Source of the DNA: AC-32 sp963719275
GTDB lineage: Bacteria > Actinomycetota > Thermoleophilia > Gaiellales > Gaiellaceae
NCBI GenBank assembly: GCA_963719275.1
Contig: CAVRBT010000021.1
Location: 1 to 64,000 of the forward strand
DNA length: 64,000 nucleotides
Reading direction: 5' to 3'
Made by a program: the position numbers and the translations under genes. A model generated the notes under the pieces. It was not told where the DNA came from. It did not search any database and worked only from the letters and a program-made list of their open reading frames with translations. Below, in pieces: positions 21,664-29,731 of this stretch (the stretch's first letter is position 1; every line of letters begins with the position of its first letter).

Positions 21664-22026
21664 GTGGGCTACGCGTTCGGGTCGATCGACGAGATGGGCG
21701 ACGGCGTCTTCCGCAAAGTGCGGCAGGAGCTCGGCATCACCGCGTTCGGGGTCAACGTGATCGTGCTCGAGCCGGGAGTCGTCGCGCGGCCGCACTCGCA
21801 CGAGGAGCAGGACGAGCTCTACTTCGTGCATGCCGGACGCGCGCGTGTGGCGCTGCCCGGCGAGGCGCGCGAGCTCGGCCCGGGCGGCCTCTGCCACGTC
21901 GAGTCGACGACCCCGCGCCAGATCACCTCCGTCGGCGAGGAACCGCTCGTGATGGTGGTCGTGGGCGCTAAGGGCGGCTACGTCGGCCGTGACGGCCGGC
22001 CGGCCGATCCCTCGAAACTGGGCTAG
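21664..22026 (+). CDS. cupin-domain protein
   Basis: A 120-residue single-domain cupin from GTG 21664. Cupin motif 1 is PHSHEEQDELYFVHAGRARV, with two His and a Glu that would bind a metal. Motif 2 is weaker (CHVESTTPRQITS, with one His). Such small cupins act as isomerases, dioxygenases or sensors. Nothing nearby specifies a substrate. Its stop is followed 18 bases later by a dispersed palindromic repeat. Confidence 0.85.
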   Translation: MGYAFGSIDEMGDGVFRKVRQELGITAFGVNVIVLEPGVVARPHSHEEQDELYFVHAGRARVALPGEARELGPGGLCHVESTTPRQITSVGEEPLVMVVVGAKGGYVGRDGRPADPSKLG

Positions 22027-22044
22027 AGCGCATTCGGGGCTGAT

Positions 22045-22174
22045 GCTTCGCCGACGGGGTGCGATGGGCGGTGCCTGGCAAGGACGCAGGGAGTGCTCGT
22101 AGCCGAAGGCCACGGGCGCGACTGAGGACGCCGTCCAGGCGCCGTTCAGCGCAGCCCGGCGGCACAAGGCTTCG
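22045..22174. repeat. dispersed palindromic repeat, family R1, copy A
   Basis: It fills the gap between the convergent cupin and flippase-like genes. It shares GGGGTGCGATGGGCG, GGCAAGGACGCAG and GGCGGCACAAGGCTTC with copy B (54139-54302). Its two ends are imperfect inverted repeats of each other, and the centre holds a separate hairpin (GTAGCC-GAA-GGCCAC). It may act as a two-way terminator or be a non-autonomous mobile element. Confidence 0.7.
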
Positions 22175-22190
22175 GCCGCGAAGGTGCTCT

Positions 22191-23114
22191 CTAAAAACGA
22201 ACGGCGGCCCGGCGGAGCTCGCCGAGGCGGCGGCCGTAGAACGCGAGCCCGATCATCGCCGCGAGCGCGGTCGCAAGGCTGCCGGCAGCCGGTGTGAAGA
22301 CCGACGCCGCGGCCGCCGAGGTGCCGCCGTGCCCGGCCATCGCCAGCGCGCCGAGGGCGGCGCCCTGATAGAGGCCGACGTTCCCCGGCAGGAACGGCAT
22401 CGTGTTCGCGAGCCCGGTCACGACCATGTACAGGAGCGCCGACCCGACGCCGACGTGGACGCCGACCGCGTGGAGCAAGAAGAGGATTCCGAACCAGCGC
22501 GCGACCCAGGTGAGCACCAGGAGCACGCCGGCGCGAAGCATCACAGGGGCGGGCGCAGCGGCGCCTGCCAAGAACGAGCCGACGCTCTCAGGCAGTCGGT
22601 GACCGAGGCGCTGGTGAACGAGCGACGCAACGACGAGCCCGCCCGCAGCGAGCGGAAGCCCGACGAGCATCGTGATCTTCGCCCACCCCGGCACCGGCAG
22701 GAAGAACGCCGACGCTGCACCGACGAGCACGAACGCGACCATCTCCAGCAGGTGCGCGCAGAGCAGGCTCCCACCCGCGCGCGAGAAGCCGGGCCAACGC
22801 GGGCCTGCGGCGACCTTCAGCACGGCCACCTTCGACGCCTCGCCCATCCGGCCGGGCAAGACGGTGTCGAGGAACGAACCGACGGAGCTGGCCGCGTACA
22901 TCGCGCGGAAGCCAACCGGGGAGCGCACGGTCGCCGTCCAGGCGAGCGCACGCAGCGGCTGCACCGCTGCGGCGATGACCAGCCCCGCGAGCAGGAAGCG
23001 CCAGTCCGGGGTCGCGGCGGCGGAGAAGACCTTCGTCCCGGTGCGCGCAGCGAGCAGCGCGATCCCTCCGACGGACACCAGCACGACGGCGACAAGCAGA
23101 TTGCGGCGCCCCAT
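22191..23114 (-). CDS. lysylphosphatidylglycerol-synthase-like (UPF0104/AglD) membrane protein
   Basis: A 307-residue integral membrane protein. I choose the ATG 23112-23114, with GGAGG 3-7 nt upstream. It has eight or nine hydrophobic segments, beginning NLLVAVVLVSVGGIALLAA. Family motifs are VGSFLDTVLPGRMGEASKVA and FLPGNVGLYQGAALGALAMA, matching the LPG-synthase transmembrane region. These proteins flip or modify lipids, including lysyl-PG synthases, hopanoid transporters and dolichol-linked sugar proteins. There is no soluble aminoacyl-transfer domain, so a flippase-like role is more likely than MprF activity. Confidence 0.85.
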   Translation of the reverse strand: MGRRNLLVAVVLVSVGGIALLAARTGTKVFSAAATPDWRFLLAGLVIAAAVQPLRALAWTATVRSPVGFRAMYAASSVGSFLDTVLPGRMGEASKVAVLKVAAGPRWPGFSRAGGSLLCAHLLEMVAFVLVGAASAFFLPVPGWAKITMLVGLPLAAGGLVVASLVHQRLGHRLPESVGSFLAGAAAPAPVMLRAGVLLVLTWVARWFGILFLLHAVGVHVGVGSALLYMVVTGLANTMPFLPGNVGLYQGAALGALAMAGHGGTSAAAASVFTPAAGSLATALAAMIGLAFYGRRLGELRRAAVRF

Positions 23115-23278
23115 CACCTCCACCGCATCGGCAATTCGGCACCGCAGCGCCAACCCCTGGAAGGGGGACTCGCGAACACGTCTCGTCAGCAGAATTGGTC
23201 GCATGACGCGGGCCACGCGACTGCCCGCATCGGGCGACCACCAACCAGGCTAGCAGCGATCATGGCCGGACGTCGACG

Positions 23279-24028
23279 ATGACCGGCTCCCCTACCCTCG
23301 ACGAGCTCCGCGAGCGGCGCGCCCTCGAGTGCCGGCTCACGCCTGACCGTGCCCTCTCCTCGCTCGACGAGGCCGAGACGTTTCTCCTCGACCGCGGCCT
23401 GCTCAGCCGCACTGCTGATTCCGCTCTGCCGAGCCTGTTCGCGGCGTGTCACGAGGAGCCCTACGCGCCGGACAAGCCGGGGTTCGGCCAGTGGCCGCGG
23501 ACGAAGTTTCCCTGGTTCGGCGAGCTCGGCGCCCGCGGCTACGCGACCCTCGCCGTGCACCGCGGCAAGAGCCTGCTCGTGACGGACGAGGTCGCGCGGT
23601 TGCTCGACCCGATCTGCCGCGAGGAGCTGGAGCAGCGCCGCGACGATCCGCTGCTCCGCCATCTCGCCGAGGCAGGACCCTCCGAGCTCGAGGACCTGCA
23701 GCTCGAGCTCTCGCTGTCGCCCAAGGAGCTGCACCGGCTCCGCACGCCGCTGGAACGCTGCGGCGCCGTCGTTGCCCGATCCATCGTCTACGAGGAGGCG
23801 CACCGGCACACGAGTCTGCTCGCGCGCTGGGACCAGGTCTTCCCGGAGCCGTCGGACGGCGGCGGCCTCGAGGCGCTGGTCGTTGCCGGGGTCCAGGCGG
23901 CGGTGGTAGCGCCCGAGCCCGAAGTGGCGCGCTGGTTCTCGTGGCCGTTGCCAGCTGGGCTCCTCGACGGGCTCGTCGGCGCCGGACGGCTCGAGCGTCC
24001 CGAGCCCGGCTGGGTGGCCGCGCCGTGA
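23279..24028 (+). CDS. AlkZ-related winged-helix protein
   Basis: A 249-residue protein from ATG 23279. The N-terminal half, with RALSSLDEAETFLLDRGLLS, and the central PYAPDKPGFGQWPRTKFPWF motif mark a shortened relative of AlkZ/YcaQ. Those interstrand-crosslink DNA glycosylases carry three tandem winged helices. It has the remaining winged helices (EDLQLELSLSPKELHRLRTP) but is shorter than true AlkZ (about 370-400 residues), and the catalytic QxQ/QxD motif is not evident. It may bind DNA without glycosylase activity. Its stop overlaps the start of the decayed GNAT gene (GTGA). Confidence 0.7.
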   Translation: MTGSPTLDELRERRALECRLTPDRALSSLDEAETFLLDRGLLSRTADSALPSLFAACHEEPYAPDKPGFGQWPRTKFPWFGELGARGYATLAVHRGKSLLVTDEVARLLDPICREELEQRRDDPLLRHLAEAGPSELEDLQLELSLSPKELHRLRTPLERCGAVVARSIVYEEAHRHTSLLARWDQVFPEPSDGGGLEALVVAGVQAAVVAPEPEVARWFSWPLPAGLLDGLVGAGRLERPEPGWVAAP

Positions 24029-24784
24029 TCCGCGCGTTTCGCGACGACGACATCCCTGCCGTGGCGGGCATCTGGCGGGAGCTGCGACCGGATGCGATGC
24101 ACAGCGAGAACGGCTGCGGCACCTGGCAGGCTCATTTCCGGAGCGGGCGCAGGCGGCGTTCTGGGTCGCGGAGGACGACGGCGTGGTCGCGTGGTGCTTC
24201 GCGCACCGCCGCTGGCACCGCGCGACCGAGAACGGCTACGTCTGGCTCGGCGTCCTCCCAGCGGCGCGGCGGCGAGGCTTCGGGACCGCGCTCTGGGAGC
24301 TGGCCGAGGAGCACCTCGAGACGATCGGCGTCGCCCGCATCAATGCCGACGTCGTCGGCGACGAGGCCGGCGCCTGCTTCCTGGAGCGACGCGGGTTCGC
24401 GACGGTCCGCACGGTCGTCATCTCCGCCGTCGACCCGCGCCGCGTCGACGGCGACGAGCTGGCCGTGCGGCGGGAGGCCGCCGAGCGGGCCGGCTACCGG
24501 CTGGTGCCGTGCGCCGAGGTCGAGTGACGCGCTCTTCGCGCTCGAGCTCTCGCTGAGCGCCGACGAGCCGGGTGAGGACGAACCGCGACAGCTTTCGTTG
24601 AGGAGCGGCGCCGGACCTCTTCGCGAGGCTCGGCCAGCTCCGGTGGGCGGACGGCGTAACGGGATCGACCAGGGTCGTCACCGACAACGACGAGCGGAAC
24701 GCGCCGATGCTCGCGATCAACCGCCGGCTCGGCTACGAGCCGTTCACCGAACGCCACGGCTATCCTGAGGGAGCTACGGCCTGA
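24025..24784 (+). pseudogene. decayed tandem GNAT acetyltransferase
   Basis: The N-terminus reads VIRAFRDDDIPAVAGIWREL. A shift near 24113 then moves the first GNAT domain into the frame of WVAEDDGVVAWCFAHRRWHR and LGVLPAARRRGFGTALWELA (acetyl-CoA loop), which ends at the TGA 24525-24527. The linker DALFALELSLSADEPGEDEP resumes in another frame. The second-domain C-terminus (VVTDNDERNAPMLAINRRLG, ending EGATA) is in a third. The core of the second domain is missing. At least two frameshifts and one deletion make an active product unlikely. Confidence 0.75.
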
Positions 24785-25580
24785 GCGGGAACGGCCTCCG
24801 GGCGAGCGCGGGCAGCACCTGCGCGGTCACCCAGACGGGCGTCGTGACGTAGCGCTTGGAGTAGCGGAAGCTGCCGTCGAGCCGCCGCAGGCGCTGCAGG
24901 TACGCAATCGCGCCACGCGGGACCGGCCTCCGGGCCGCAACGAAGGCTTGAACCGCCCAGGCGGTCGACTGCGCGTCCGAGCCGCGGCCGGGCGAGAGCT
25001 CGAAGCCGCCGTCGCGGTTCCGCAGCCGCAGCAGATACGCGAGCCCGCGGCGGGTCGGCGGGCCGGTCACACCCGCCGCCCGCAGCGCCTGAATCGCCGC
25101 CGCGGTGTCGTTCGAGTCCGGCTGGCCGCCCGCATACCAGCCCCAGCCGCCGTTTCGGGCCTGGCGGCGGAGCACGAAGCGGACGGCGGCGCGCGGTGCC
25201 CGCTCATGCGCCTGCCGGAGCGCGAGGATCCCCCAGATCGTCGAGTTCACCGTTGGGCCGATCCGGCCGTTCGGCTGCTGCGCTGCGCGAATCCGGGCCA
25301 GGAGCCGCACCGGCTTGCGCCCGAGCGCCGCCTCGGCCGTCGCGACGAGCTCGACGTCGGTGAGCTCCGGCAGGCCGCTCTCGTGCGAGGCGAGGTAGTC
25401 GAGCGCGTTGCCGGTCGAAGCCCCGGACGCGCGGAGGCCGAGCGCCGCCCACGCGGTCAGCAGCGGCCCGGGCGAGCCCCCTGGCTCGGCAAAGGCGCCG
25501 CTCGGTGCCTGGTGCGCCTGCATGAAGCCGACCGGTGTCGCCGCGGCGACCGCGGTTGCGAGGAAAAGCCTCAGGCCCAC
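24774..25580 (-). CDS. secreted alpha/alpha-barrel (prenyltransferase/squalene-oxidase repeat) protein, transcobalamin alpha-domain-like
   Basis: A 268-residue protein from GTG 25578-25580, overlapping the S-component gene by 10 bases. A signal peptide (LRLFLATAVAAATPVGFMQA) leads into helical repeats. Their turns carry motifs such as PNGRIGPTVNSTIWGILALR, NGGWGWYAGGQPDSNDTAAA and RDGGFELSPGRGSDAQSTAW. This is the alpha6/alpha6 toroid shared by squalene cyclases, prenyltransferase beta subunits and the large domain of intrinsic factor and transcobalamin. A secreted form without cyclase DxDD acids, at the end of a cobalamin-riboswitch operon with DUF4430 proteins, points to B12 binding outside the membrane. 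That role is inferred. Confidence 0.8.
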   Translation of the reverse strand: MGLRLFLATAVAAATPVGFMQAHQAPSGAFAEPGGSPGPLLTAWAALGLRASGASTGNALDYLASHESGLPELTDVELVATAEAALGRKPVRLLARIRAAQQPNGRIGPTVNSTIWGILALRQAHERAPRAAVRFVLRRQARNGGWGWYAGGQPDSNDTAAAIQALRAAGVTGPPTRRGLAYLLRLRNRDGGFELSPGRGSDAQSTAWAVQAFVAARRPVPRGAIAYLQRLRRLDGSFRYSKRYVTTPVWVTAQVLPALARRPFPLRP

Positions 25581-26254
25581 ACGACCACCGCCTTCAGCCG
25601 GCGCGCGTAGCGCTCCAGCAGACGCCTCAGCTCCGGGCCGACGGCCAGCGCGAGCACAAAGTTCCCGGTCGCGTGCGCCACGTCGAAGGAAAGGCCGCGC
25701 ATGTACAGCGCCGTGAACGCCTGCCAGGTGTGGGGGTAGAAGCTGAGCCATTCCCAGAAGTCCATGACCGCGTCGAATGCGAAGCCGAGCGCGAAGCACG
25801 TCACGGCGAGCGGCACCCGCCGGCGCAGCAGCGGCGCGGCGAGGCCGCCGAGCAGGCCGCAGCTGCCCCACGCGAGCATCTGCCACGGCGTGTACGCGCC
25901 CTGGCCGAGGTAGAAGTTCGAGACGAGCGCAGCCAGGGCGCCGACGGTCATGCCGGCGCGTGGGCCGAGCGCGACGCCGGCGACGACCGCTATCACCGTG
26001 ACCGGCTGGACGTTCGGGATCGCGGCGAACAGGACGCGCCCGGCCGCTGCGGCCGCACCGAGGGTCGCCACCAGGGCGAGCTCCTTGCTCGATCCCGGGC
26101 CGCTCTCCAGCCAGGCGCCGCCCGCGACGATGAGCGCGCCGGCGACGAGCAGCAGCGCCAGCGCCGCGTGGTCGGGCGAGACCGCCGTCCACGCCGCCGC
26201 GCCGAGCGCAGCGGCCAGTGCACCGATCCCGGCGAGCGTGGGAGGGCTAGGCAA
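25571..26254 (-). CDS. ECF transporter S component, probably for cobalamin
   Basis: A 227-residue membrane protein with about seven hydrophobic helices. The segment GRVLFAAIPNVQPVTVIAVV, followed by VALGPRAGMTVGALAALVSN and QGAYTPWQMLAWGSCGLLGG, is typical of ECF S components. These bind the vitamin in the membrane and topple on docking to EcfT. Its neighbours are fused EcfA (8-base overlap) and the alpha/alpha-barrel protein. The cobalamin riboswitch at the head of the operon indicates cobalamin or a corrinoid as substrate. It is not obviously BtuM or the Lactobacillus CbrT by sequence, as far as I can judge. Confidence 0.8.
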   Translation of the reverse strand: MPSPPTLAGIGALAAALGAAAWTAVSPDHAALALLLVAGALIVAGGAWLESGPGSSKELALVATLGAAAAAGRVLFAAIPNVQPVTVIAVVAGVALGPRAGMTVGALAALVSNFYLGQGAYTPWQMLAWGSCGLLGGLAAPLLRRRVPLAVTCFALGFAFDAVMDFWEWLSFYPHTWQAFTALYMRGLSFDVAHATGNFVLALAVGPELRRLLERYARRLKAVVVWA

Positions 26255-27557
26255 CGGCCTTCTCCCGTTCCGGGGCCATCGAGACGTAGCGGTCGGCGAC
26301 CTCGGAGGCGAAGACGAGGTCGTTGGTCACGACGAGCGTCGCGCGTCCCGGCGCCCGCGCCCGCAGGAGCGCGGCGAGCTGGTCCTTCCGTGGCGGGTCG
26401 ACCCCGCGCGTCGGCTCGTCGAGCACGAGCAGGTCAGGCTCGGCGACGAGCACCGACGCAAGCGCCAGCCGTTCGCGCTCGCCGCTCGAGAGGTCGCGCG
26501 GGTGCCGGGCCTCGAGCCCCGCCAGGCCGACCGAGGCGAGGGCGCGGCGGGCACCCGCGAGGTCGCCGTCGACCGCCAGCGCCACCTCTTCGTCGGCACG
26601 CTCGCGCACGAGGTAGCGGCCGGGGTCCTGCGAGAGGTAACAGGCGCGGCCGGTGCGCTCGACGTGGCCTGAACTCGGTTCGAGCAGCCCCGCGGCGAGC
26701 TTTGCCAGGGTCGTCTTCCCGGACCCGTTCGGGCCGACGAGGGCGACGATCTCGCCGCGCCCGACTCGGAGGCTCGCGTCCTGAACGGCCGGCACCGTGC
26801 CGTAGGCGAACGACACGCGTTCGAGCGTGCAGACGGCTTCGCCGCTCGGCTCGGCCCGCGGAAGCTCGGCCTCGCGCGGCCGCCAGGCCTCGGGGAGCTC
26901 GAAACCGAGACGCCCGTCCTCGAGGAAGAGCACGCGGTCGCAGGCGTCGAGCACCCGCTCGGGGCGCTGCTCGGAGAGCACGACCGCCGCGCCGCTCTCC
27001 CGCGCGAGCTCGATCGCCGCCGCGGCACCCTCGGGGTCGAGCTGTGAAGTCGGCTCGTCGAGCAGCAGCAGCCGCGGCCGCAGCGCGAGCACCGACGCGA
27101 GGCAGACGCGCTGAAGCTCGCCGCCCGAGAGCTCGGAGACCGGCCGCTCGGCGAGGTGTGCGGCACCGACCGCGGCCAGCGCCTCGACGGCCCGCGGGCC
27201 GATCTCCACCGGAGGCGTGCCGAGGTTCTCGAGCCCGAATGCGACCTCGTTCGCCACCCGCGTGAACACCACCTGATCCTCCGGATCCTGGAAGAGCGTC
27301 GCCACGGTTCCGGCCAGGTCGGCCGGGCGGCTGCGGCAGGTGTCGAGCCCGCCGACCTGCACGCGCCCGGAGAAGCGCCCGCCGTGGAAGTGCGGCACGA
27401 GCCCGGCGAGCGCGCGCAACAGGGTCGACTTCCCGCCGCCGGACGGCCCGAGCAGCGCCATGACCTCGCCCGGCTGGAGCTCGAGCGACACGTCGCGCAG
27501 CGCCTGGTGTGCCTCCGGGTAAGCGAACGACAGGTGCTCGACGCGCGCTAGAGCCAT
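26247..27557 (-). CDS. ecfA: fused ECF transporter ATPase (two EcfA domains)
   Basis: A 436-residue fusion of the two ATPase subunits that are usually separate. Domain 1 has GPSGGGKST (Walker A), the Q loop in LFQDPEDQVV, LSGGELQR (signature) and LLLLDEPTSQLDPEG (Walker B). Domain 2 has GPNGSGKTT, LSQDPGRYL, LSSGERERL and LLVLDEPTRGVDPP. It powers vitamin uptake with EcfT (10-base overlap upstream) and the S component (downstream). The start ATG 27555-27557 lies inside the end of ecfT. The usual Ser-Gly-Gly-Gln is Ser-Gly-Gly-Glu and Ser-Ser-Gly-Glu here. Confidence 0.92.
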   Translation of the reverse strand: MALARVEHLSFAYPEAHQALRDVSLELQPGEVMALLGPSGGGKSTLLRALAGLVPHFHGGRFSGRVQVGGLDTCRSRPADLAGTVATLFQDPEDQVVFTRVANEVAFGLENLGTPPVEIGPRAVEALAAVGAAHLAERPVSELSGGELQRVCLASVLALRPRLLLLDEPTSQLDPEGAAAAIELARESGAAVVLSEQRPERVLDACDRVLFLEDGRLGFELPEAWRPREAELPRAEPSGEAVCTLERVSFAYGTVPAVQDASLRVGRGEIVALVGPNGSGKTTLAKLAAGLLEPSSGHVERTGRACYLSQDPGRYLVRERADEEVALAVDGDLAGARRALASVGLAGLEARHPRDLSSGERERLALASVLVAEPDLLVLDEPTRGVDPPRKDQLAALLRARAPGRATLVVTNDLVFASEVADRYVSMAPEREKAVA

Positions 27558-28246
27558 AGCGCTCCGATCGCCACGATCAGCGCCGAGCCGGCGAGCGCGG
27601 CCCGCTCGGCGAGACCCCACGGCGACTGCAGCGCACGCGTCGCCCCGGGGCGGCCGTAGCCGCGCGTCTCCATCGCCTCCGCGAGGTTCAGCGACCGCTC
27701 CAGCGAGCCGGCCAGCAGCGGCACGAGCATGCGTCCGCGGCCGCGGACGCCCGTGACCTCCACCCCGCGCCCGCGCAGCGCCTCGACAAGGCCGGCCGCG
27801 TCGCGCTCGAGGGTCGGCACGAGCCGCGTCGCGAGCGCGATCGCGAGCACCGAGCGACGGGCGAAGCGCGCCGACTGGACGAGTCGGTCGTGGTCGAGCA
27901 GCAGCGCGTAGGCGGCAAACGCGAGCGCCACCGCCGTCAGCCGCAGTCCCTGGAGGAGCCCGTTGTGGAGCTCCTCCCGCGTCACGTCGAGCCGGCCGAG
28001 CACCGGCACCGTCGGGCCGCTCCAGATGACGTGCCATCCGACCGAAGCCACGAACGGCGTCACCACGAACACGGCCAGACCCGACAGCAGCGCCCCGGCC
28101 AGGTACAGCTTCCGTCGCCCACGCGGGCCGAACAGGCAGACGACGAACAGCACCGCGGCGATCACGGCCACCGACGCGAGACGGTCGGCGAGCAGCGCCG
28201 CCGCCGCGAGTGCCGCGAGCAGGGCAGCTGCAGGCGCAGGGCTCAC
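27548..28246 (-). CDS. ecfT: ECF transporter transmembrane component EcfT
   Basis: A 232-residue protein starting at GTG 28244-28246, which overlaps the upstream TGA. Four to five hydrophobic helices lie in the first two thirds (AALLAALAAAALLADRLASV onward). The cytoplasmic coupling helices carry the two Ala-Arg-Gly-type motifs that contact the ATPases: VEALRGRGVEV and AEAMETRGYGRPG. It scaffolds the vitamin-specific S component and the ATPase. It belongs to the riboswitch-led operon and is translationally coupled to the genes on both sides. Confidence 0.9.
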   Translation of the reverse strand: MSPAPAAALLAALAAAALLADRLASVAVIAAVLFVVCLFGPRGRRKLYLAGALLSGLAVFVVTPFVASVGWHVIWSGPTVPVLGRLDVTREELHNGLLQGLRLTAVALAFAAYALLLDHDRLVQSARFARRSVLAIALATRLVPTLERDAAGLVEALRGRGVEVTGVRGRGRMLVPLLAGSLERSLNLAEAMETRGYGRPGATRALQSPWGLAERAALAGSALIVAIGALWL

Positions 28247-28897
28247 GGCAGCGCGTACCGGTAGCGGGCCAGCGAGGGTGAGGCGAGCAGCCGGCGCGCA
28301 AAGGCCGCCGCGACCACGTACCGGACCGGCGACCCGGGGCCCGGGCCGACGCAGCTCGACGCGGAGACGTGGCCTCGACGAGGCCACGACGTCGACGACG
28401 TTCTCGTCCCGCGGCGCCGATCTACCCAGGCGGCCGTGGACGAGCCGCGCAATGCGCCACCCCAGGACGCGGTCGGCCGACCGTACCACCACCCGGCGCC
28501 TCCGCCCGTCGTAGCCGTGCAGCAGCGGCTCGGGAAACGCTCCGGCGATCACCGAGTCGTCGAGCGGGTCACGCCACGAGCGGTAGTCCCACCAGACGAC
28601 GTCGCCGTTTCGCAGGCGGTAGTCCGCGGCGCTGCGGTCGGCGAGGTACCCGTTGACGTAGTAGAACCACGCGCGCTGTCCGTGCTCCTCGACGCCGTCG
28701 ACCTCACGCACGTAGCGGCCGCTGAAGCGCGTCCTCACGTCGGCGACGCGGTCGAGCGCCTGCACCGCCGACTCGCCGGGCGGCACCTTCGCGCTATGCA
28801 GCACAACCGCCCCGCGGTCGCGCGTGACCCAGACGGTCGCGCTGCCCGAGCTGCTCGACGCGGAGCTGCAACCCGCGAGCGCGACCGCCAGAGTCAT
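28243..28897 (-). CDS. DUF4430-domain lipoprotein (transcobalamin beta-domain-like), frameshifted
   Basis: The N-terminus MTLAVALAGCSSASSSSGSA is a lipoprotein signal with Cys at 10; the true start may be slightly upstream. A DUF4430 domain follows, with VWVTRDRGAVVLHSAKVPPG, RAWFYYVNGYLADRSAADYR and NGDVVWWDYRSW. DUF4430 is the small C-terminal domain of intrinsic factor and transcobalamin. Near 28390-28440 the coding register shifts. Third-position GC shows that 28246-28380 is read in the frame ending FARRLLASPSLARYRYALP, whose TGA overlaps the ecfT start. The frame of the N-terminal part instead runs on into ecfT. This is either a 1-base assembly indel or a mutation. It would sit on the outer membrane face beside the ECF transporter. 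Confidence 0.7.
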
Positions 28898-28927
28898 AAG
28901 GAGGGCTTGACGAAACAGTGTCGAGCC

Positions 28928-29527
28928 TCACCGCAGCGCGTTCGACCGGACCGCTCCCTTGAGCGTCCCGGTCACGAGGCCGCGGTGCCGGCCGACGCAC
29001 GCGGAGCCGCTTCGAGCGGGGATGCTCCGCCCGTCGACGTGCAGCCGCGCCCCGCGCGCCACCGTCGCCTTGCCCGCGTCGTTCTGCGAGACCACGCGGT
29101 AGCACCCGCGCTTCGCGGCGGCGCGCAGCGAGAGTGTCGGCGGCCCGCCCGAGGGCCCGAAGGTCGCCCAGTACCAGAGCACGTGGTCGCCGGCCTTCAG
29201 CTGCACGGCGTCCGCGCCGACCGGCGGCGAGACCCCGTTCACCTTGAAGACCCAGCCCGTCGACGCGCCGGCGACATAGCGGCCAATCTGGTCGACATAC
29301 GGCCCGAACGAGGTGGCCGTCACGTGGTAGTAGAACTCGCCGGCGGCGCTGGCCGACTCGAGCGCGTCGAGCGCGTTCACGCCGACCGAGAGCGACGGCT
29401 CGGTGGGGCCGTAGATGGTGCGGGTCTTGCCCTCCACGCGCACGTGCACGCGCAGGGCGAAAGCCGCGGGGACGACGAGGAGTGCCGCCACGAGGGCGGC
29501 CACGAGGGTGCAGAGACGCCGTGACAC
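28928..29527 (-). CDS. secreted DUF4430-domain protein (transcobalamin beta-domain-like)
   Basis: A 199-residue protein from GTG 29525-29527, with GGAGG upstream. The signal peptide is RLCTLVAALVAALLVVPAAF. The DUF4430 domain spans residues 25-130: VHVRVEGKTRTIYGPTEPSL, VNALDALESASAAGEFYYHV, GWVFKVNGVSPP and LKAGDHVLWYWATFG. A Cys-containing tail follows (RGCYRVVSQNDAG and SACVGRHRGLV). It is the first gene after the cobalamin riboswitch, so its product is made when B12 is scarce. By analogy to the beta domain of transcobalamin it may cap the corrinoid held by the alpha/alpha-barrel protein. That analogy is inference. Confidence 0.82.
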   Translation of the reverse strand: MSRRLCTLVAALVAALLVVPAAFALRVHVRVEGKTRTIYGPTEPSLSVGVNALDALESASAAGEFYYHVTATSFGPYVDQIGRYVAGASTGWVFKVNGVSPPVGADAVQLKAGDHVLWYWATFGPSGGPPTLSLRAAAKRGCYRVVSQNDAGKATVARGARLHVDGRSIPARSGSACVGRHRGLVTGTLKGAVRSNALR

Positions 29528-29562
29528 GAATCCTCCTTCCGCGAGGGGTTCGGGTTCGTGGC

Positions 29563-29720
29563 GGGCGGCAGGTCTTCTGACTCGGGGCTCCCTCCGGCGC
29601 CGCCTTCCCGGCCCGGCGGGCCAGTGGCACTTCGGCGCGGGAGCGTCTCCCCTCACAGCGGCGGGACCGTCCCGGACTCGCACCGGGTTCCCTCACCGCT
29701 CGCCTTTCGGCCGGAGCCTA
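29563..29720 (-). promoter_or_regulatory. cobalamin riboswitch
   Basis: On the minus strand the conserved elements appear in order. They are GGGAACCCGGTGCGAGTCCG, GGTCCCGCCGCTGTGA, GTGCCACTGG, GGGAAGGCGG and finally GAGTCAGAAGACCTGCC. These are the hallmark blocks of the adenosylcobalamin aptamer. It ends about 36 bases before the start of the DUF4430 gene, across its ribosome binding site, so translational control is likely. It commands the whole leftward operon 29527-24774. Confidence 0.93.
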
Positions 29721-29731
29721 CCATTGGCCTC

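Noticed and set aside
23403..24122. A 239-codon minus-strand frame opposite the AlkZ-related gene
   Set aside because: Arg/Ala-rich shadow. The plus-strand gene has the PDKPGFGQWPRTKFPWF family motif.
27548..28897. A single 449-codon protein fusing DUF4430 to EcfT
   Set aside because: Third-position GC shows the DUF4430 gene ends in another frame at 28243, with a GTGA overlap to the EcfT start. The long frame is an artefact of the frameshift.
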